The position numbers were made by a program, and so were the translations under genes. A stretch of 64,000 bases of DNA from Porpolomopsis calyptriformis (taxonomy: Eukaryota; Basidiomycota; Agaricomycetes; Agaricales; Hygrophoraceae), in the NCBI GenBank assembly GCA_951640195.1, contig OX621173.1:103780-167779 (forward strand), given 5' to 3'. Below are positions 33,507-43,911 of this stretch, piece after piece (positions within the stretch are counted from its first letter, which is position 1; each line of letters starts with the position of its first letter). The notes beneath the pieces were generated by a model, which saw only the letters and a list, made by a program, of their open reading frames with translations, searched no databases and was not told where the DNA came from.

Positions 33507-36500
33507 TCATGTTGATTGGGTTTCGCCCACCTTCTTCCTTCCACCTTCCTTCCACTTAGCGTGTGCCCAGGCGTCAGGTGGCACAGGGAACGGCAAAATA
33601 CAGTACTTGTATGGCCGCAAGTGCTTTTTGTCACAGTCCTGTACAAAGTTAGGTCGACGAACCTTCTGCACACGCGACTTGCAGAATCCACATGAAAGGC
33701 GGCACCAATCGCCCTTCTTATCAAGCATGCTTGACGTTACAAAACAGCCCACACCACATGTCGGACATGCCGGAGGATCCAATCCCCATGGGCAGTCCTC
33801 GTTGGAGAGCGCGAATTGCGTGACGGAAATGTCACCTCCTGATTCCGATTCCGATCCCTTCCATGCACGAATGAGCAGGACGGGTGTGTGTGAGAGGATG
33901 TCTACTCGGTCAAATGACCGATGCAGCGCTTCCTCCACATCCTGCATGTTCTTCTCTTGCTGAAGGAATGCCAGCTCAACGAATAACGGCAATGCAGATG
34001 TGACTTTGATAGGCGATAACACCTTTGCGGAGAATCCAATGACCCAAGTGAAGATATTACTAGAAGGAGGGATAAAACGGTTTATTGATTGTTGGGCAGA
34101 AGTCGCAAAGGGGAAGGGGAAGAGGGAAATCCTGCATACCTTTCAACCAGGGACTTCCACGACTGTAGACTTCCCTCGTGGTGAAATGTGTGCCCACAGC
34201 ACAGGGCAATCAAGCCCTTGATTGATGGGTTCTGCATAAACACGGGATCGTATGCATCCTGCATAGTAGCGCGTAGAATCTGGGGAAACCGGTTCCGGTT
34301 CAGTTCCAGTTCGACGATAGCATCTTCTTATGAAGTCCTCCAACAACTACTTACTTCGGTGATGTGGGCGTGGCGGTTGGTTTTGGCCCCTGGGAATGCG
34401 TAGACTAACTCCCCCGTTTGAACTGTAGTATGGCCTTCAAGGACGACAAGGACTGCTGAGTTCGGGAATCGCTTTATCCACTCCACCGCTTGTGAGCGCA
34501 ATGCTTTGAGAGTGCGTCCATTATTCAAGTAAACGTATATAGTCTGGAGCTGTTTATAGAATACCATAAGCCTAAATCACTCGGTCATTCGAGGAAACGT
34601 CCCTCACCTGGTCATCCTGCTCGTGCTTGTAAAAGTCTTTCAATCGCCCTGCGATATTCGGGGCGGTTAGTGTCTCTTTGACCATTCTTGCCTCACATGT
34701 GTATATGTGGATGTAGAGGAGGGGGGTTATAACCCTCCCCCCGTGGAAGAATGATTTTATTCGTGAGTTGATTGTATACTGAAGAAGGAAAATCAGTGGT
34801 GTTGTCTTGCATGAAGTAGATCCAAACCTTGGGAAGTATTTTTTTGAGGCGACAATGCCTCAGGCAGTACCATGGAGTTCCCTCAGGAACATCCCACTGG
34901 ACACACGCAGTCGAGTCCGAGGAAACACACAGCATGACACCACACCCTGGTTCACTGCATACCACAAATGACCCACCATCACTACAATATTGGCAAAACT
35001 ATCCAAAACATGCAGCATATTAGCGGGACTCGTAATAAATTATTTTTCCTCCCATCTTCTTACCATCTTTGCCGACCCCTTGCCTTGTGCTTCATCATCA
35101 TCTTGAGATGATGATGCCGTTTCCGACGTCAGTTTATCCATGTTCTCCAATGAATGGAGAAAGTCTTCGCCAGGGTTTCCTGGCAGTGCATCCGTGATGC
35201 AGGTTGACGTGTGAAACCCATAGCGCCGTCGCTTCACTGCACGGCCACCTGCAGCAGCCTTCCTCTTCCTCTTCTCGGGCACACGGTTGGAAGTCTGTTT
35301 TTTCGTCGCTCCACTTGACGAACTCCTCCTCTCTGCACCCACATGCTTCGCATTGGGTTGAGATGGTGGATCCAGGGAGGGGGAGGATGCAGGCAACGGA
35401 TGGTTGTTGATTGAAGATGATGCTGTGAGCATCGGATCAATGCCGAAGTTTTCATCCTGAAGTGGAGGTGATGTTGGCTTGCCTCCGCTCGAGCTGGTTG
35501 CTTTGTTTAAAAAGAGTGTGTAATGTCAACAACTGTTCATCAAAGAAACAATGTAGGATGATGTACATGGAATGTTTGCCAAGTCACCGAGGTCGAAATT
35601 GAACTCGGGCTGGTTCTCTGCTATACTGCCGCGCATCACAGCAGCAGGTTGATTAGCTGTATCCTTGGCTGGGGCGGCAGGGTTGGCAGGGGCGGCAGGT
35701 GTCGCAGGGGCGGTGGATTTGGCTGGGGGGGCGGATTTAGCTGGGGGGGCGGATTTGGCTGGGGGGGCGGATTTGGCTGGGGCAGCAGGGTTGGCGGTGG
35801 CGGCGGGTTTGGCTGGGGCAGTGGTTTGGGCTGGGGCGGCGGGTTTGGCAGGGGCGGTGGATTTGGCAGGGGCAGTGGGGTTGACAGTGGCGGATTTGGC
35901 TGGGGCAGCAGGGTTGGCGGTGGCGGCGGTTTTAGCTGGGGCGGTGGTTTGGGCTCGGGCGGCGGTTTTAGCTGGGGCGGTGGTTTGGGCTCGGGCGGCG
36001 GGTTTGGCAGGGGCGGTGGGTTTGGATGCAGGAATGGGCTGGGCTGGGGCGGTGGCTTGGTTGCCGGTATTTTCAAATGTTGCGAGCGTTAGTTTGTTTC
36101 CGACTTGCACCTGTTCCAATGCTGCCAACAATGGCTCTAGACTACCACAGAATGTGGGTCATTATGCTATGCCACAGATCAGATCCAATACATACCTGTG
36201 TGAGTCGGCCTTGTCTTTCGTGAGATCGATGGGCCGAGATGTGGAGGTAGATGGAGATGGAGCCGACTGGTGGGTCTGTTCACCTACTTGGCGCTCTTGG
36301 CCAGGATCGGAAGGAGGCTGGGTGGCTTGGGTAAGGGGTGGTTGGTGGATGAGGGCATTTGGCTGCGTGCTAGTTGGTGATGATATGTTAATAAAGAGAC
36401 ATAAAGATATGTTTGTTTGTTTGTTCATACTCTATGCCGCGTGCAGAAATTTTGGGAGAAGGTGAGATGTTCAGGAAATCGTTGGGATTCCAACCACCTT

Positions 36501-36657
36501 CATTGGGTTCAGGGGTATAGCGTGGTGAAGGTTGATTGGTTGTGTGGCCTTGGGTCGGGGAGATATTCATCGGAGAGGGTGGGTTGCCTTGGGAGGAATC
36601 ACTATCAGAGTAATCATCCCCATGAAAGTTGCTAGTCGCTGATTGTGTATGGGGCAT
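33507..36657 (-). CDS. PHD-finger protein with Ala/Pro/Lys repeat and possible caspase-like domain
   Basis: Multi-exon gene starting MPHTQSATSNFHGDDYSDSD. N-terminal third is disordered. Exon 35570-36131 is a low-complexity array of APAKPAA/APAQTTA/APAKSAP units. A basic exon follows (VPEKRKRKAAAGGRAVKRRR, likely nuclear signal). Then a PHD-like finger: FCQYCSDGGSFVVCSEPGCG, VMLC and PWYCLRHC. Next come LVVLEGHTTVQTGELVYAFP and GLIALCCGHTF, in the order and spacing of the His and Cys strands of caspase/CHAT-type (clan CD) peptidases, with FSAKVLSPIKVTSALPLFVE after. The C-terminus is Cys-rich (DPPACPTCGVGCF, WCRLSCGFCKS). PHD and disorder are clear; the peptidase fold is my inference. Divergent to Ulp1 across a LINE-disrupted spacer. 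Exon borders approximate. Confidence 0.6.
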
Positions 36658-36711
36658 TGCAGCTAATCGTGTATGAAAAGTCTGTTGTAACGGCGCTAAG
36701 GAAAAAGAGAC

Positions 36712-36719
36712 TCACGTGA
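36712..36719. promoter_or_regulatory. TCACGTGA octamer in the divergent PHD-protein/Ulp1 promoter
   Basis: Palindromic octamer 55 bp upstream of the PHD-protein ATG (36657). It marks the insertion point of the second LINE. Same octamer as at 32101 and 54917. Confidence 0.4.
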
Positions 36720-36727
36720 TTTGATTT

Positions 36728-36882
36728 TTTTTTTTTTTTTTTGAATTCAGCAAATGTATGCGCTAAGATGCACTAGTTAGTTCTATATTACTATACACAA
36801 CCAACTCTGCAACTTTGTTCGCAGCCTTATAAGTGGGTTGTCCCAGGGCTTTGGCTCACGCAGTGAGTTTCATGAGTTGTGT
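36728..36882 (-). mobile_element. Short LINE 3' end with 13-bp target-site duplication
   Basis: Duplication cgtgatttgattt at 36715-36727 and 36883-36895. A run of 18 T (36725-36742) begins the plus strand. What follows (gaattcagca, gctaagatgca, ccagggctttggctcacgcag, gtgagtt) matches the 3' end of the LINE at 32118, with substitutions. Only 155 bp of the element was inserted. It lies in the divergent promoter between the PHD-protein gene and the Ulp1 gene. Confidence 0.85.
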
Positions 36883-37065
36883 CGTGATTTGATTTAATCG
36901 ACAGGCAAACGAAGGCTGCAAGAAGTGAAGTAAAGTGAACTGGTGGCTAGTCCTATAAGGATTTCTAGGAAACCCCGAAGCCTCACATAGAGTCGCTTTG
37001 TGAGGTGAGTGTTTATGTGTGGGTTCCGTTAGTGTACGCGAATCAACTTAAGCTGGAATTAAGGA

Positions 37066-38673
37066 ATGGCTGAAGTTTTCGCCAACGATGAAAGCCTCTG
37101 GAATCAGTCGACAACCCCCCCCGTTAGCAAGTTCACTAAATGGACCTTTGGACGTAATTTCATCTGGATAGGCACGATATGCTGCGAATTGCATGATGAT
37201 GGCCTCCCAGCATTCGAGCTTGCGCTCTTTGATGCGCACTACATGTATTGGCATACAAGTGCTACTGGCCAGTACAGCCATAACTACAACTACCACACTC
37301 GGTTGCGTGCTGCCATAGAGGACTACTTCAAGGGGGTGAAGGGGCATAATTTGCGCTTGCCTGAAGTCCTCACCCCATGGCTATGGCGAACATTCTGTGG
37401 ATGCACCCATATCCCAGAGGGCCGCAATGACTTTATGGAACTCATTAAGAGATATGGTGCCTGGAAGGATGAAGGCATGCCTGCACCCTCTCTGGACGGT
37501 GAGTGTAATGAGATATTTATTCACGCTTCGATTTTAATTTTAATTGACACGCAGAGTGGGAAAGGGCTTTAAAAACCCCCAGTGTCCAGCTTTATCTGCC
37601 CAGGTGGCTAGAAATTTCAAAAGACCACCTAGGCTTCCCAGAGAAAAAGACAAGACTTTACGCCTGGCAATTCCATGTGTTTTTGCGAGCATGCCCAAGC
37701 AGTACTATTGCAGCTGGTAAGACATTGCGTTTTCTCTGCTTGTTGAAGACTAACTATTTGGTGTAAAAGAGGCAAACAAACCATTGAAATTTGTCGACAC
37801 CCCGATCTATGCCTTTTTCTCCAAGGAAGAGCGTTCCACGATGCCTTGGATACGTCTGCTTGCAGACCCATCCTTGGTATGCCCACGCTCCACCTCCCTC
37901 GTTGACCACAAAGCTCTACAAAAGCTTAACCCAGGCGCCGAATTGGATGACTCTATCCTAGGCTCATACATCGATCTCTGTCGGGCTCAGAATAAGGATA
38001 AAGAAGTAAAACTGATATCGACATATTTCTGGCCTCAGGTATCAAACCTAGACCACAAGGATTATGGTGGCGCAACAAGGTTGCTCTCTGCAGAGTTGGT
38101 AAGCCCTTTTCCCAAACGTTTCCTTCCTTCCATCGATCTGACAGGTTACCAAGAATGGCCAAAAGGTCAAACGTGGATGGTATGCAGCTGCTTTGTCCTC
38201 CATCAACGAGACGTTGGAAACCTTGAAGTCCCTTTATATCCCCGTAAACCAAAACCAAAATCACTGGCTGCTGCTGAGGATGAACTTCACGGATCGACGC
38301 TGGGAGTTCTATGATAGTATGACTGCATGCGGAAATGCGAAGACCCGGGCAGGCATTATTAAAGTGAGATTTTCAAGCCACAGAGTTCCTGATTAAATGC
38401 TGACAGGTGTCGAAAAAGGCTGTCAGCGATTATCTCACCACTGAGGTGAATTATAATCTCTCTGGGTGGAATTGCGAAACAGATATGTCTGTGCCGCAAC
38501 AAAAAGGGTCCACAGATTGCGGGGTGTATACCTGTCAATATCTCAAGTGGCTGGTCAACGGTATGGCTATACCTTCAGTTTTGGAAGAGGCTGATGTTGC
38601 TGATTTTCGGAATATGATGATCATGGAGCTGGTTTCTGGGAAGCTTAGGATTGGCGATCGCAAGGAATCTTAA
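37066..38673 (+). CDS. Ulp1-type (C48) SUMO/ubiquitin-like cysteine peptidase
   Basis: Five exons (37066-37498, 37555-37716, 37770-38098, 38145-38363, 38407-38673) splice in frame to 469 residues. The peptidase domain is in the last two: NQNQNHWLLLRMNF (His348), RRWEFYDSM (Asp365), then VPQQKGSTDCGVYTCQYLKW with Gln413 and Cys419. That is the full His-Asp-Gln-Cys set of the C48 family, which removes SUMO or related modifiers. The N-terminal 300 residues (MAEVFANDESLWNQ...) are not recognised and probably bind the substrate or target the protein. Divergent from the PHD-protein gene; convergent with the AT-hook gene 134 bp downstream. Nothing is broken. A 27-bp remnant of its 3' end recurs after the assembly gap. 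Confidence 0.85.
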
Positions 38674-38807
38674 TATACACTCACTGTACTATTCACCTGG
38701 TTTTTGTCTGAAGATGGGGTAGCTTTATTAGCTGTAATAGCATTCAGCATTCGTTCAGCATTCGTTCATTCAGCCATTCTATTCATTTGTGCATCGCAAC
38801 CTTGTCT

Positions 38808-40838
38808 TCATTTCATCATTTCCTCAACATACTTATGAAAGTTGTGCATGGCACCTTTGGCAATGAGGGCGTGTATGCCTTTGAACGTTCTCTTCATGAA
38901 AACCAACTCGTCGTTGTCCTCAAACATAGTGAAATTTGCCAAGTCTTGTCGCTTTTTCCACTCCATCACCAGATTCTTGATCTAGTCAGAAAAATGGATG
39001 GATGCAATACCCCCATATTCGACAGAAAGACATACCATGTCTACATCAAAGTGTGACAAATCGACCCATATGCCTTTCTTGTCGTATCCTTTCGTTGCAT
39101 CCGATAGATCAAGGAGGTGGGTTGCGAGGTCATCTGCATTACCGCTGAGTGGCTGAAGGAGCAATTTCACCCAACGTGGGATGGGTTCTGGTTCTAGCTT
39201 ATCGTGACCATCATCCACGACCTAGAAGAAAAAGGATGGCTACCGTCACCATCCATCTGGACTTGTACTCCGAATGACTCGAATGCAAGCCTGATACCCA
39301 CCAGAGTGGTGTCTGTAGCGCGCCCCTTCCCCTTCGTATCCTAGGAGACATACATATAAGCATACACGAGGCACATGATGGGGAAAATACTATACCCTTT
39401 TCCTTTTCTCAACCTCTATTTCTGGATCCAGACCTACAAGCAGGCTTTCGGATAGATTTCGATTTCGATTTTTCTGGACGAATTCTTGGATAAATCGCCA
39501 TTGCTTCTGACTAGGTATGAAGAAGATAAGACCCACCTGCTGAGGGTGATTCACAGATGGTATAGCTGAGGAGGGTATACGCCTTGCCAATGAGGGCTGC
39601 TTAGGGCGTCTTACCTGTACAAATCATTCAAATACAAACATAAAACTACAAACAAACCTGGAAGTCCTTGCCAGGAGAAGCAGGTAGTGACTTTGCTGAG
39701 ACGCCTGCTTCTGCTTCTGGTTTTGTATTCGCTTGAATTCTCTGTGTATGGTGAATATGACGCCATTGAAAAATAACATAGTCGGTACCTTTCTCATGGC
39801 CTTTTTTCTGGGGACATCACCCCCCGTTAATGCAGGGAGGGTCTGAAAGAAATCCATAGGGCAAGATGCAACCCTCTCTCCACTCCTCAGAATCCGTGCT
39901 TTGGGGAAATCATTAGATAATTCAACATGCTTGTCCTTGCGTGGGCGTCCTCGCTTCCTTTTTGGAGCTCATGAAATTAATTGAATGATAAGTACTTAAC
40001 AAGCTATCGAATTGACATCAGGATCACACACCTTCACCTTCACCCTCACCTTGATCGTTATCATCTTGTTCATATTCGTGTTCGTGTTCATACCCAGGTC
40101 CAAGTTCAAGCTCAGGTACACGCTCAAGTTCCACGGAGGAGATCGCGACAGCCTCCAAACGATTGGTGAACCCAAATAAGATGCAGTCTGCTTCGAAACC
40201 GTCAAGCCAGGTGGTGCAATTCGATCGGTCACTGAAAGGATCAACGGATTTTAGGACTTGGGGAAGCCAGTAGAATTCTTTGCTCTGCTTCCAGGATAAA
40301 AGGTCTGGGTATACAAGCATTTATTACTCAAGCCTAGCCTTGAAAATATCGATATCTTACCATACCACCAGTGTTGTCTGGAAGAATAATGGCTTCTAAG
40401 CTCGGCTTCGAATGCTTTGAGTTTTTTGGGCTGGTGGGCCTTCCCTAGCTCCAGTCGAACACAGAACCGATGAACGACATCAGGAATCCAAAGACTGCCA
40501 GACGCAGGCTTTTCTCTTTGCGCTTCCTTTATGATATACGTCCTAAGCATGTCATACCATACCATCAACTTTCCAAGATGACTCCCTCCATCCTCTTTTT
40601 GAAATTGCAGCTGAAGCTGGCACAAGTCAATGACGGTGAATATTGGCCTCCACTTTATCGGGAGAGAACAAATATGTTGGGCCGCTTGGACTGACATGAG
40701 TCCATCCTGGGTGGTGTTTTTGATATAGCATTGTGAGGATAGCGGAACCGTGGCCTGCGGGACCTTTCCAACAGGCCACCAGCTAGTTTCGAGAGCATGC
40801 AAATCAGTCTCCATGGATTTTATCAAGAGATTTAGCAA
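38808..40838 (-). CDS. AT-hook protein of unknown family
   Basis: At least six exons. Exon 1 (from 40838) starts MLNLLIKSMETDLHALETSW and contains LPIKWRPIFTVIDLCQLQLQ. Exon 2 has a Glu/His/Gly-rich tail (YEHEHEYEQ...EGEGEG). Near 39950 is KRKRGRPRKDK, an AT-hook that binds the minor groove of AT-rich DNA. Later exons carry LIFFIPSQKQWRFIQEFVQK, then WVKLLLQPLSGNADDLATHL and KGIWVDLSHFDVDM, spliced to a last exon with MEWKKRQDLANFTMFEDNDE and a stop at 38808. The middle exon borders are approximate. The rest of the protein is not recognised. A second, nearly identical copy lies at 59964-61994. Convergent with the Ulp1 gene. Confidence 0.6.
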
Positions 40839-41084
40839 GATGCACTAAAGTGATCGGGGCAAGTATGGTTTGTTTGTCGAGATTTATCAGCTACGCCTGC
40901 TATACTTCACTGCATATACCGTATTGAGTCGATGGAGCTGTAGATTGAGCTAAAAAGTAGAGGACAACTGTGGAATAACACTGCGCCATTCGATCCTGAT
41001 CCTGCCACCTTCTTCTACCTGCCCTTCTCCCTTGCGTTCACTTAGAGGCCTGGCTGAAATAAATGCATTCCGTTTGAAGCAAAG

Positions 41085-41400
41085 GTTGGAGAGCAGTCTA
41101 ACAGAGTTTCAGTGTACTCCTCTGAACCGAACCGCTCTGTTCCGAACAGAGTGTACTTGGTTAAAAGGTGGTGATACATTGTGGTGCAGTGAAGCTAAGA
41201 GGCAAGAACCAGGCCGACCGAAGGTGAATGGTAACATAGCGCTGTGTAGCACTGACTAACTGCATGACGCATGCAGCGTTCGCTGACAGGACATGAACCT
41301 ACCGCGGTCTGAGAATTAAGGGGCGAGAAAACCAAGCCAATCGACAGTGAGCGTGGGCAGAGCTCGTTTGCCACAAGCCACAATAATCGTGGCATCCACA
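41085..41400 (-). repeat. Dispersed element with one satellite-like monomer (copy 2)
   Basis: On the minus strand this reads satellite-like sequence (gtcgattggcttggttttct, gtaggttcatgtcctgtcagcg, gcagtcagtg) and then gcttcactgcaccacaa and ctctgttcggaacagag, the same order as at 26760-27480. It ends at the 5' flank of the F-box gene at 41473. A third copy is in the duplicated segment at 62241-62556. Confidence 0.75.
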
Positions 41401-41472
41401 CTATAAAATCCCCTCATTTTTTCTCGACCCCAATTCTCCACTTTCTCCCTAAGCCACCACCCACCATCCATC

Positions 41473-42216
41473 ATGATCCTCCTTCCCCTAGAGCTGTGGT
41501 TCAAAATAATCTCCCACATTCAGGACAGGCCCAGGGATCTACTCGCACTATCCCTAGTGAATAGGGATGTTTCCTCCGCTGTGTTGCCCTCCCTGGCCCA
41601 ATATGCCATCGTCAATCCATTGCCACAGCCGCGACACCCTATCCACCTTGTTGAGTTCACCGCCATTTCGGAGTGGGGCGGCGATTTGGTTCAGGAACAT
41701 CTGGAGATGGCCGGGAGTAACCTGTGGGTCGCCAGGTTGGGATTCGATGCCTCCGGATGTCAGTGTTTTAGTTTATTCCTATATGTCTGGGCTTTATCAC
41801 TAATCCCGCATAAAGATGACTGCCTAGAACTCGAGCGGTTAAGCTTTTCCCGCAACTTATACCTCAGGGAAGTTACCCTCTCTGGATTACGACTAAAAAT
41901 GCCGGGTCACTACGACACAATCGATATCTCGAGAATATTTGCTGGATGTCTGATGAGTGCTTTGACCAAGTTCACTCTGGATCTTACACGGGCCAACCTG
42001 GATAACTGCGTCAACGTCAATTGGGCCCTCCTCGACGCATATCTTTCCTCGAGACCTTCCCTTCAATCTGTGCACATTTTAGGCCCTCTGTTTGTGATAG
42101 AGGTCAACGATATCATGCCACTGATTGGCACCAAGGGCATCCTTAGGGTGACATCCATGCCAACCCTGCCGGAACCATCGGTACCATGGCCATCCCTATC
42201 GTGGGTGGGTATGTAA
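41473..42216 (+). CDS. F-box-like protein, 247 aa (copy A)
   Basis: Single exon. The N-terminus MILLPLELWFKIISHIQDRP with RDLLALSLVNRDVSSAVLP is a short F-box (L-P-x-E-x-x-x-x-I...L-x-x-x-S/L-V-N-R). F-box proteins recruit substrates to SCF ubiquitin ligases. The C-terminal 190 residues contain GFDASGCQCFSLFLYVW, LREVTLSGLRL and ALLDAYLSSRPSLQSVHILG, suggesting leucine-rich-like repeats. Inverted paralogue at 42993-43796; duplicate of this gene at 62629-63372. Length suits the many small F-box genes of Agaricomycetes. Intact. Confidence 0.7.
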   Translation: MILLPLELWFKIISHIQDRPRDLLALSLVNRDVSSAVLPSLAQYAIVNPLPQPRHPIHLVEFTAISEWGGDLVQEHLEMAGSNLWVARLGFDASGCQCFSLFLYVWALSLIPHKDDCLELERLSFSRNLYLREVTLSGLRLKMPGHYDTIDISRIFAGCLMSALTKFTLDLTRANLDNCVNVNWALLDAYLSSRPSLQSVHILGPLFVIEVNDIMPLIGTKGILRVTSMPTLPEPSVPWPSLSWVGM

Positions 42217-42430
42217 GCGAGGCAGGAAGAAGTTTTGAAGAAGGAAGGGTAGTGGAAGGGGGCAGGATACGGGTTGAATGGGAATGTGGTGACGTTATCC
42301 TGTAGCCATCTGTTGCAATGGATCGCGTATGATGACCCTGCCTGATACTGATGAGTCTGGATTGGAAGATATCGTCCTCTTGAGACGACCCAAGCCCAAG
42401 GCGGAGAACACAGAGAGAGATCGTTGTCAT

Positions 42431-42830
42431 TGTTGCTGCATCTGTGTCTACTTTTTATATGTATACGACATCGAAGGGGTCTAACCTACAAAGCGAAGCG
42501 CTTTGTGATCCTTTGATAGCACGATATTACTGAGAAGAAAGATTGTTGGATTGCGCAGCGGCTGCAAGTAATATCGAACTGTTGCTTTTGTCACCCACGC
42601 AGATTCGCCCTGCCATTTCCCATCGGAGAGATCCCTAAAGCTAAATATGCAGCAACTCGTGCTGCAAAGGAAGCCTTATGGCTCCGCACCTTTATTGGTG
42701 AAGTATTTAGCCCAATCCCGTCTCAACTATCTTTTCAAACAACCAATCGGCTATCGTGCTATCAAAGGATCACAAAGCCCTGACCCCTTTGATGTCGCAT
42801 ACATATAAAAAGTAGACACAGATGCAAATG
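42431..42830. repeat. Centre of an inverted duplication of F-box genes
   Basis: Left arm 42431-42527 and right arm about 42753-42835 are reverse complements with small changes; for example cgtgctatcaaaggatcaca matches antisense 42504-42527. The symmetry continues outward through the two F-box genes. The spacer holds a Copia relic. Confidence 0.85.
42592..42800 (+). mobile_element. Ty1/Copia RNase H relic
   Basis: One frame reads PIGEIPKAKYAATRAAKEAL and WLRTFIGEVF; after a frameshift another reads NNQSAIVLSKDHKALTP. These match the end of the Copia polyprotein (AEYVAL..AAKEALWLR and DNQSAIALAKDH). No LTR or other part of the element was seen. It sits at the hinge of the inverted F-box duplication. 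Repeated at 63748-63956. Confidence 0.75.
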
Positions 42831-42992
42831 TATGTAGTAACAATGACAACGATCTCTCTCTGTGTTCTCTGACTTCGGCTTGGGTAGTCTCAAGAGGACA
42901 ATATCTTCCACTTCGGACTGGTCAGTATCAGCCAGGGTCATAACGGATCCATTTCAACAGATTGTTACAGGATAACATTGCCCCGTTCCTAT

Positions 42993-43796
42993 TCAACCTG
43001 TATCCTGCCCCGTTCCACTCCCCTTCCTTCTTCGAAACTTCCTCCTACGTATCCGCCCAGATATAGATGGCCATGGTACCAATGGTACCGATGGTTCCGG
43101 CAAAGTTGGCCTGAACGTGACATCAAGGATGCCCTTCGCGGTGACCAGTGGCATGATATCGCTGACCTCCATCACAGACAGAGGGCCTAAAATGTGCACA
43201 GATTGAAGGGAAGGTCTCGAGGAAAGATATGCGTCGAGGAGGGCCCAATTGACTTTGATGCAGTTATCCCAGTTGGCCCGTGTAAGATCGAGAGTGAACT
43301 TGGTCAAATCTTCCATAGAACATCCAGCAAATATCCTCGAGATATCGATTAGGTTGACGTTACCCGGCCGTCTTAGTCGTAATCCAGAGAGGGTAACTTC
43401 CCTGAGCCACACGTTGTGGAAAAGGTTTAGGTGCGTGAGTTCAACGCAGTCATCTTCATGCGGGGTTAGCGATAAAACCCAGACACATAGGAATAACCTG
43501 AAACACTGACAACCGGACGTATTGAATCCCAACCTGGTGACCCTCAGGTTGCTCCCAGCCCTCTTCAAATTTTGCTGAACCCAACCGCCGTGCCAATTCC
43601 TGATGGAGGTGAATTCAAGGAAACGAATCGGGTGTTGCGGCTTTGGCATTGGATCGACAAGCATGTATCGGGCCAGGAATGGAAACACAACGGAGGCAAA
43701 GTTCCTGTTTACTAGTGCCAGTGCGAGCAGATCTTGGGATGAGTTCTGAATGTAGGGGATAATTTTGAGCCACAGATCTATGGGAAGGGAAATCAT
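42993..43796 (-). CDS. F-box-like protein (copy B, inverted paralogue)
   Basis: Single exon from MISLPIDLWLKIIPYIQNSS, closely matching copy A: DLLALALVNRNFASVVFPFL, GFNTSGCQCFRLFLCVWVLS, ALLDAYLSSRPSLQSVHILG, TLPEPSVP. The C-terminus differs, with a basic tail (RIRRRKFRRRKGSG), because the reading frame runs into sequence that is 3' flank in copy A. The ATG at 43796 aligns with that of copy A; an ATG at 43874 is also in frame. The pair is tail to tail. Substitutions are spread along the gene, so this duplication is older than the 38.6/59.8-kb one. Confidence 0.65.
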   Translation of the reverse strand: MISLPIDLWLKIIPYIQNSSQDLLALALVNRNFASVVFPFLARYMLVDPMPKPQHPIRFLEFTSIRNWHGGWVQQNLKRAGSNLRVTRLGFNTSGCQCFRLFLCVWVLSLTPHEDDCVELTHLNLFHNVWLREVTLSGLRLRRPGNVNLIDISRIFAGCSMEDLTKFTLDLTRANWDNCIKVNWALLDAYLSSRPSLQSVHILGPLSVMEVSDIMPLVTAKGILDVTFRPTLPEPSVPLVPWPSISGRIRRRKFRRRKGSGTGQDTG

Positions 43797-43911
43797 GATG
43801 GATGATGGTGGTTTTGGGAGACTTTCGGCTGCTCTATATACTAAGTCGACCTCGACGCTTTGACTCACTCTCAACTAAAATCGATTATTCACATGGCTAG
43901 GGTCGCTTAAA

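Noticed and set aside
35649..36465. Plus-strand frames rich in Gly-Trp or Ala-Gly over the PHD-protein gene
   Set aside because: Antisense of the Ala/Pro/Lys low-complexity exon. The minus-strand gene has splice sites and a PHD finger; the plus frames have neither.
41032..41259. 75-codon frame beginning MRSLRGLAEINAFRL
   Set aside because: It lies inside the dispersed element that is also present at 27290-27480 in inverse orientation and does not stay open there.
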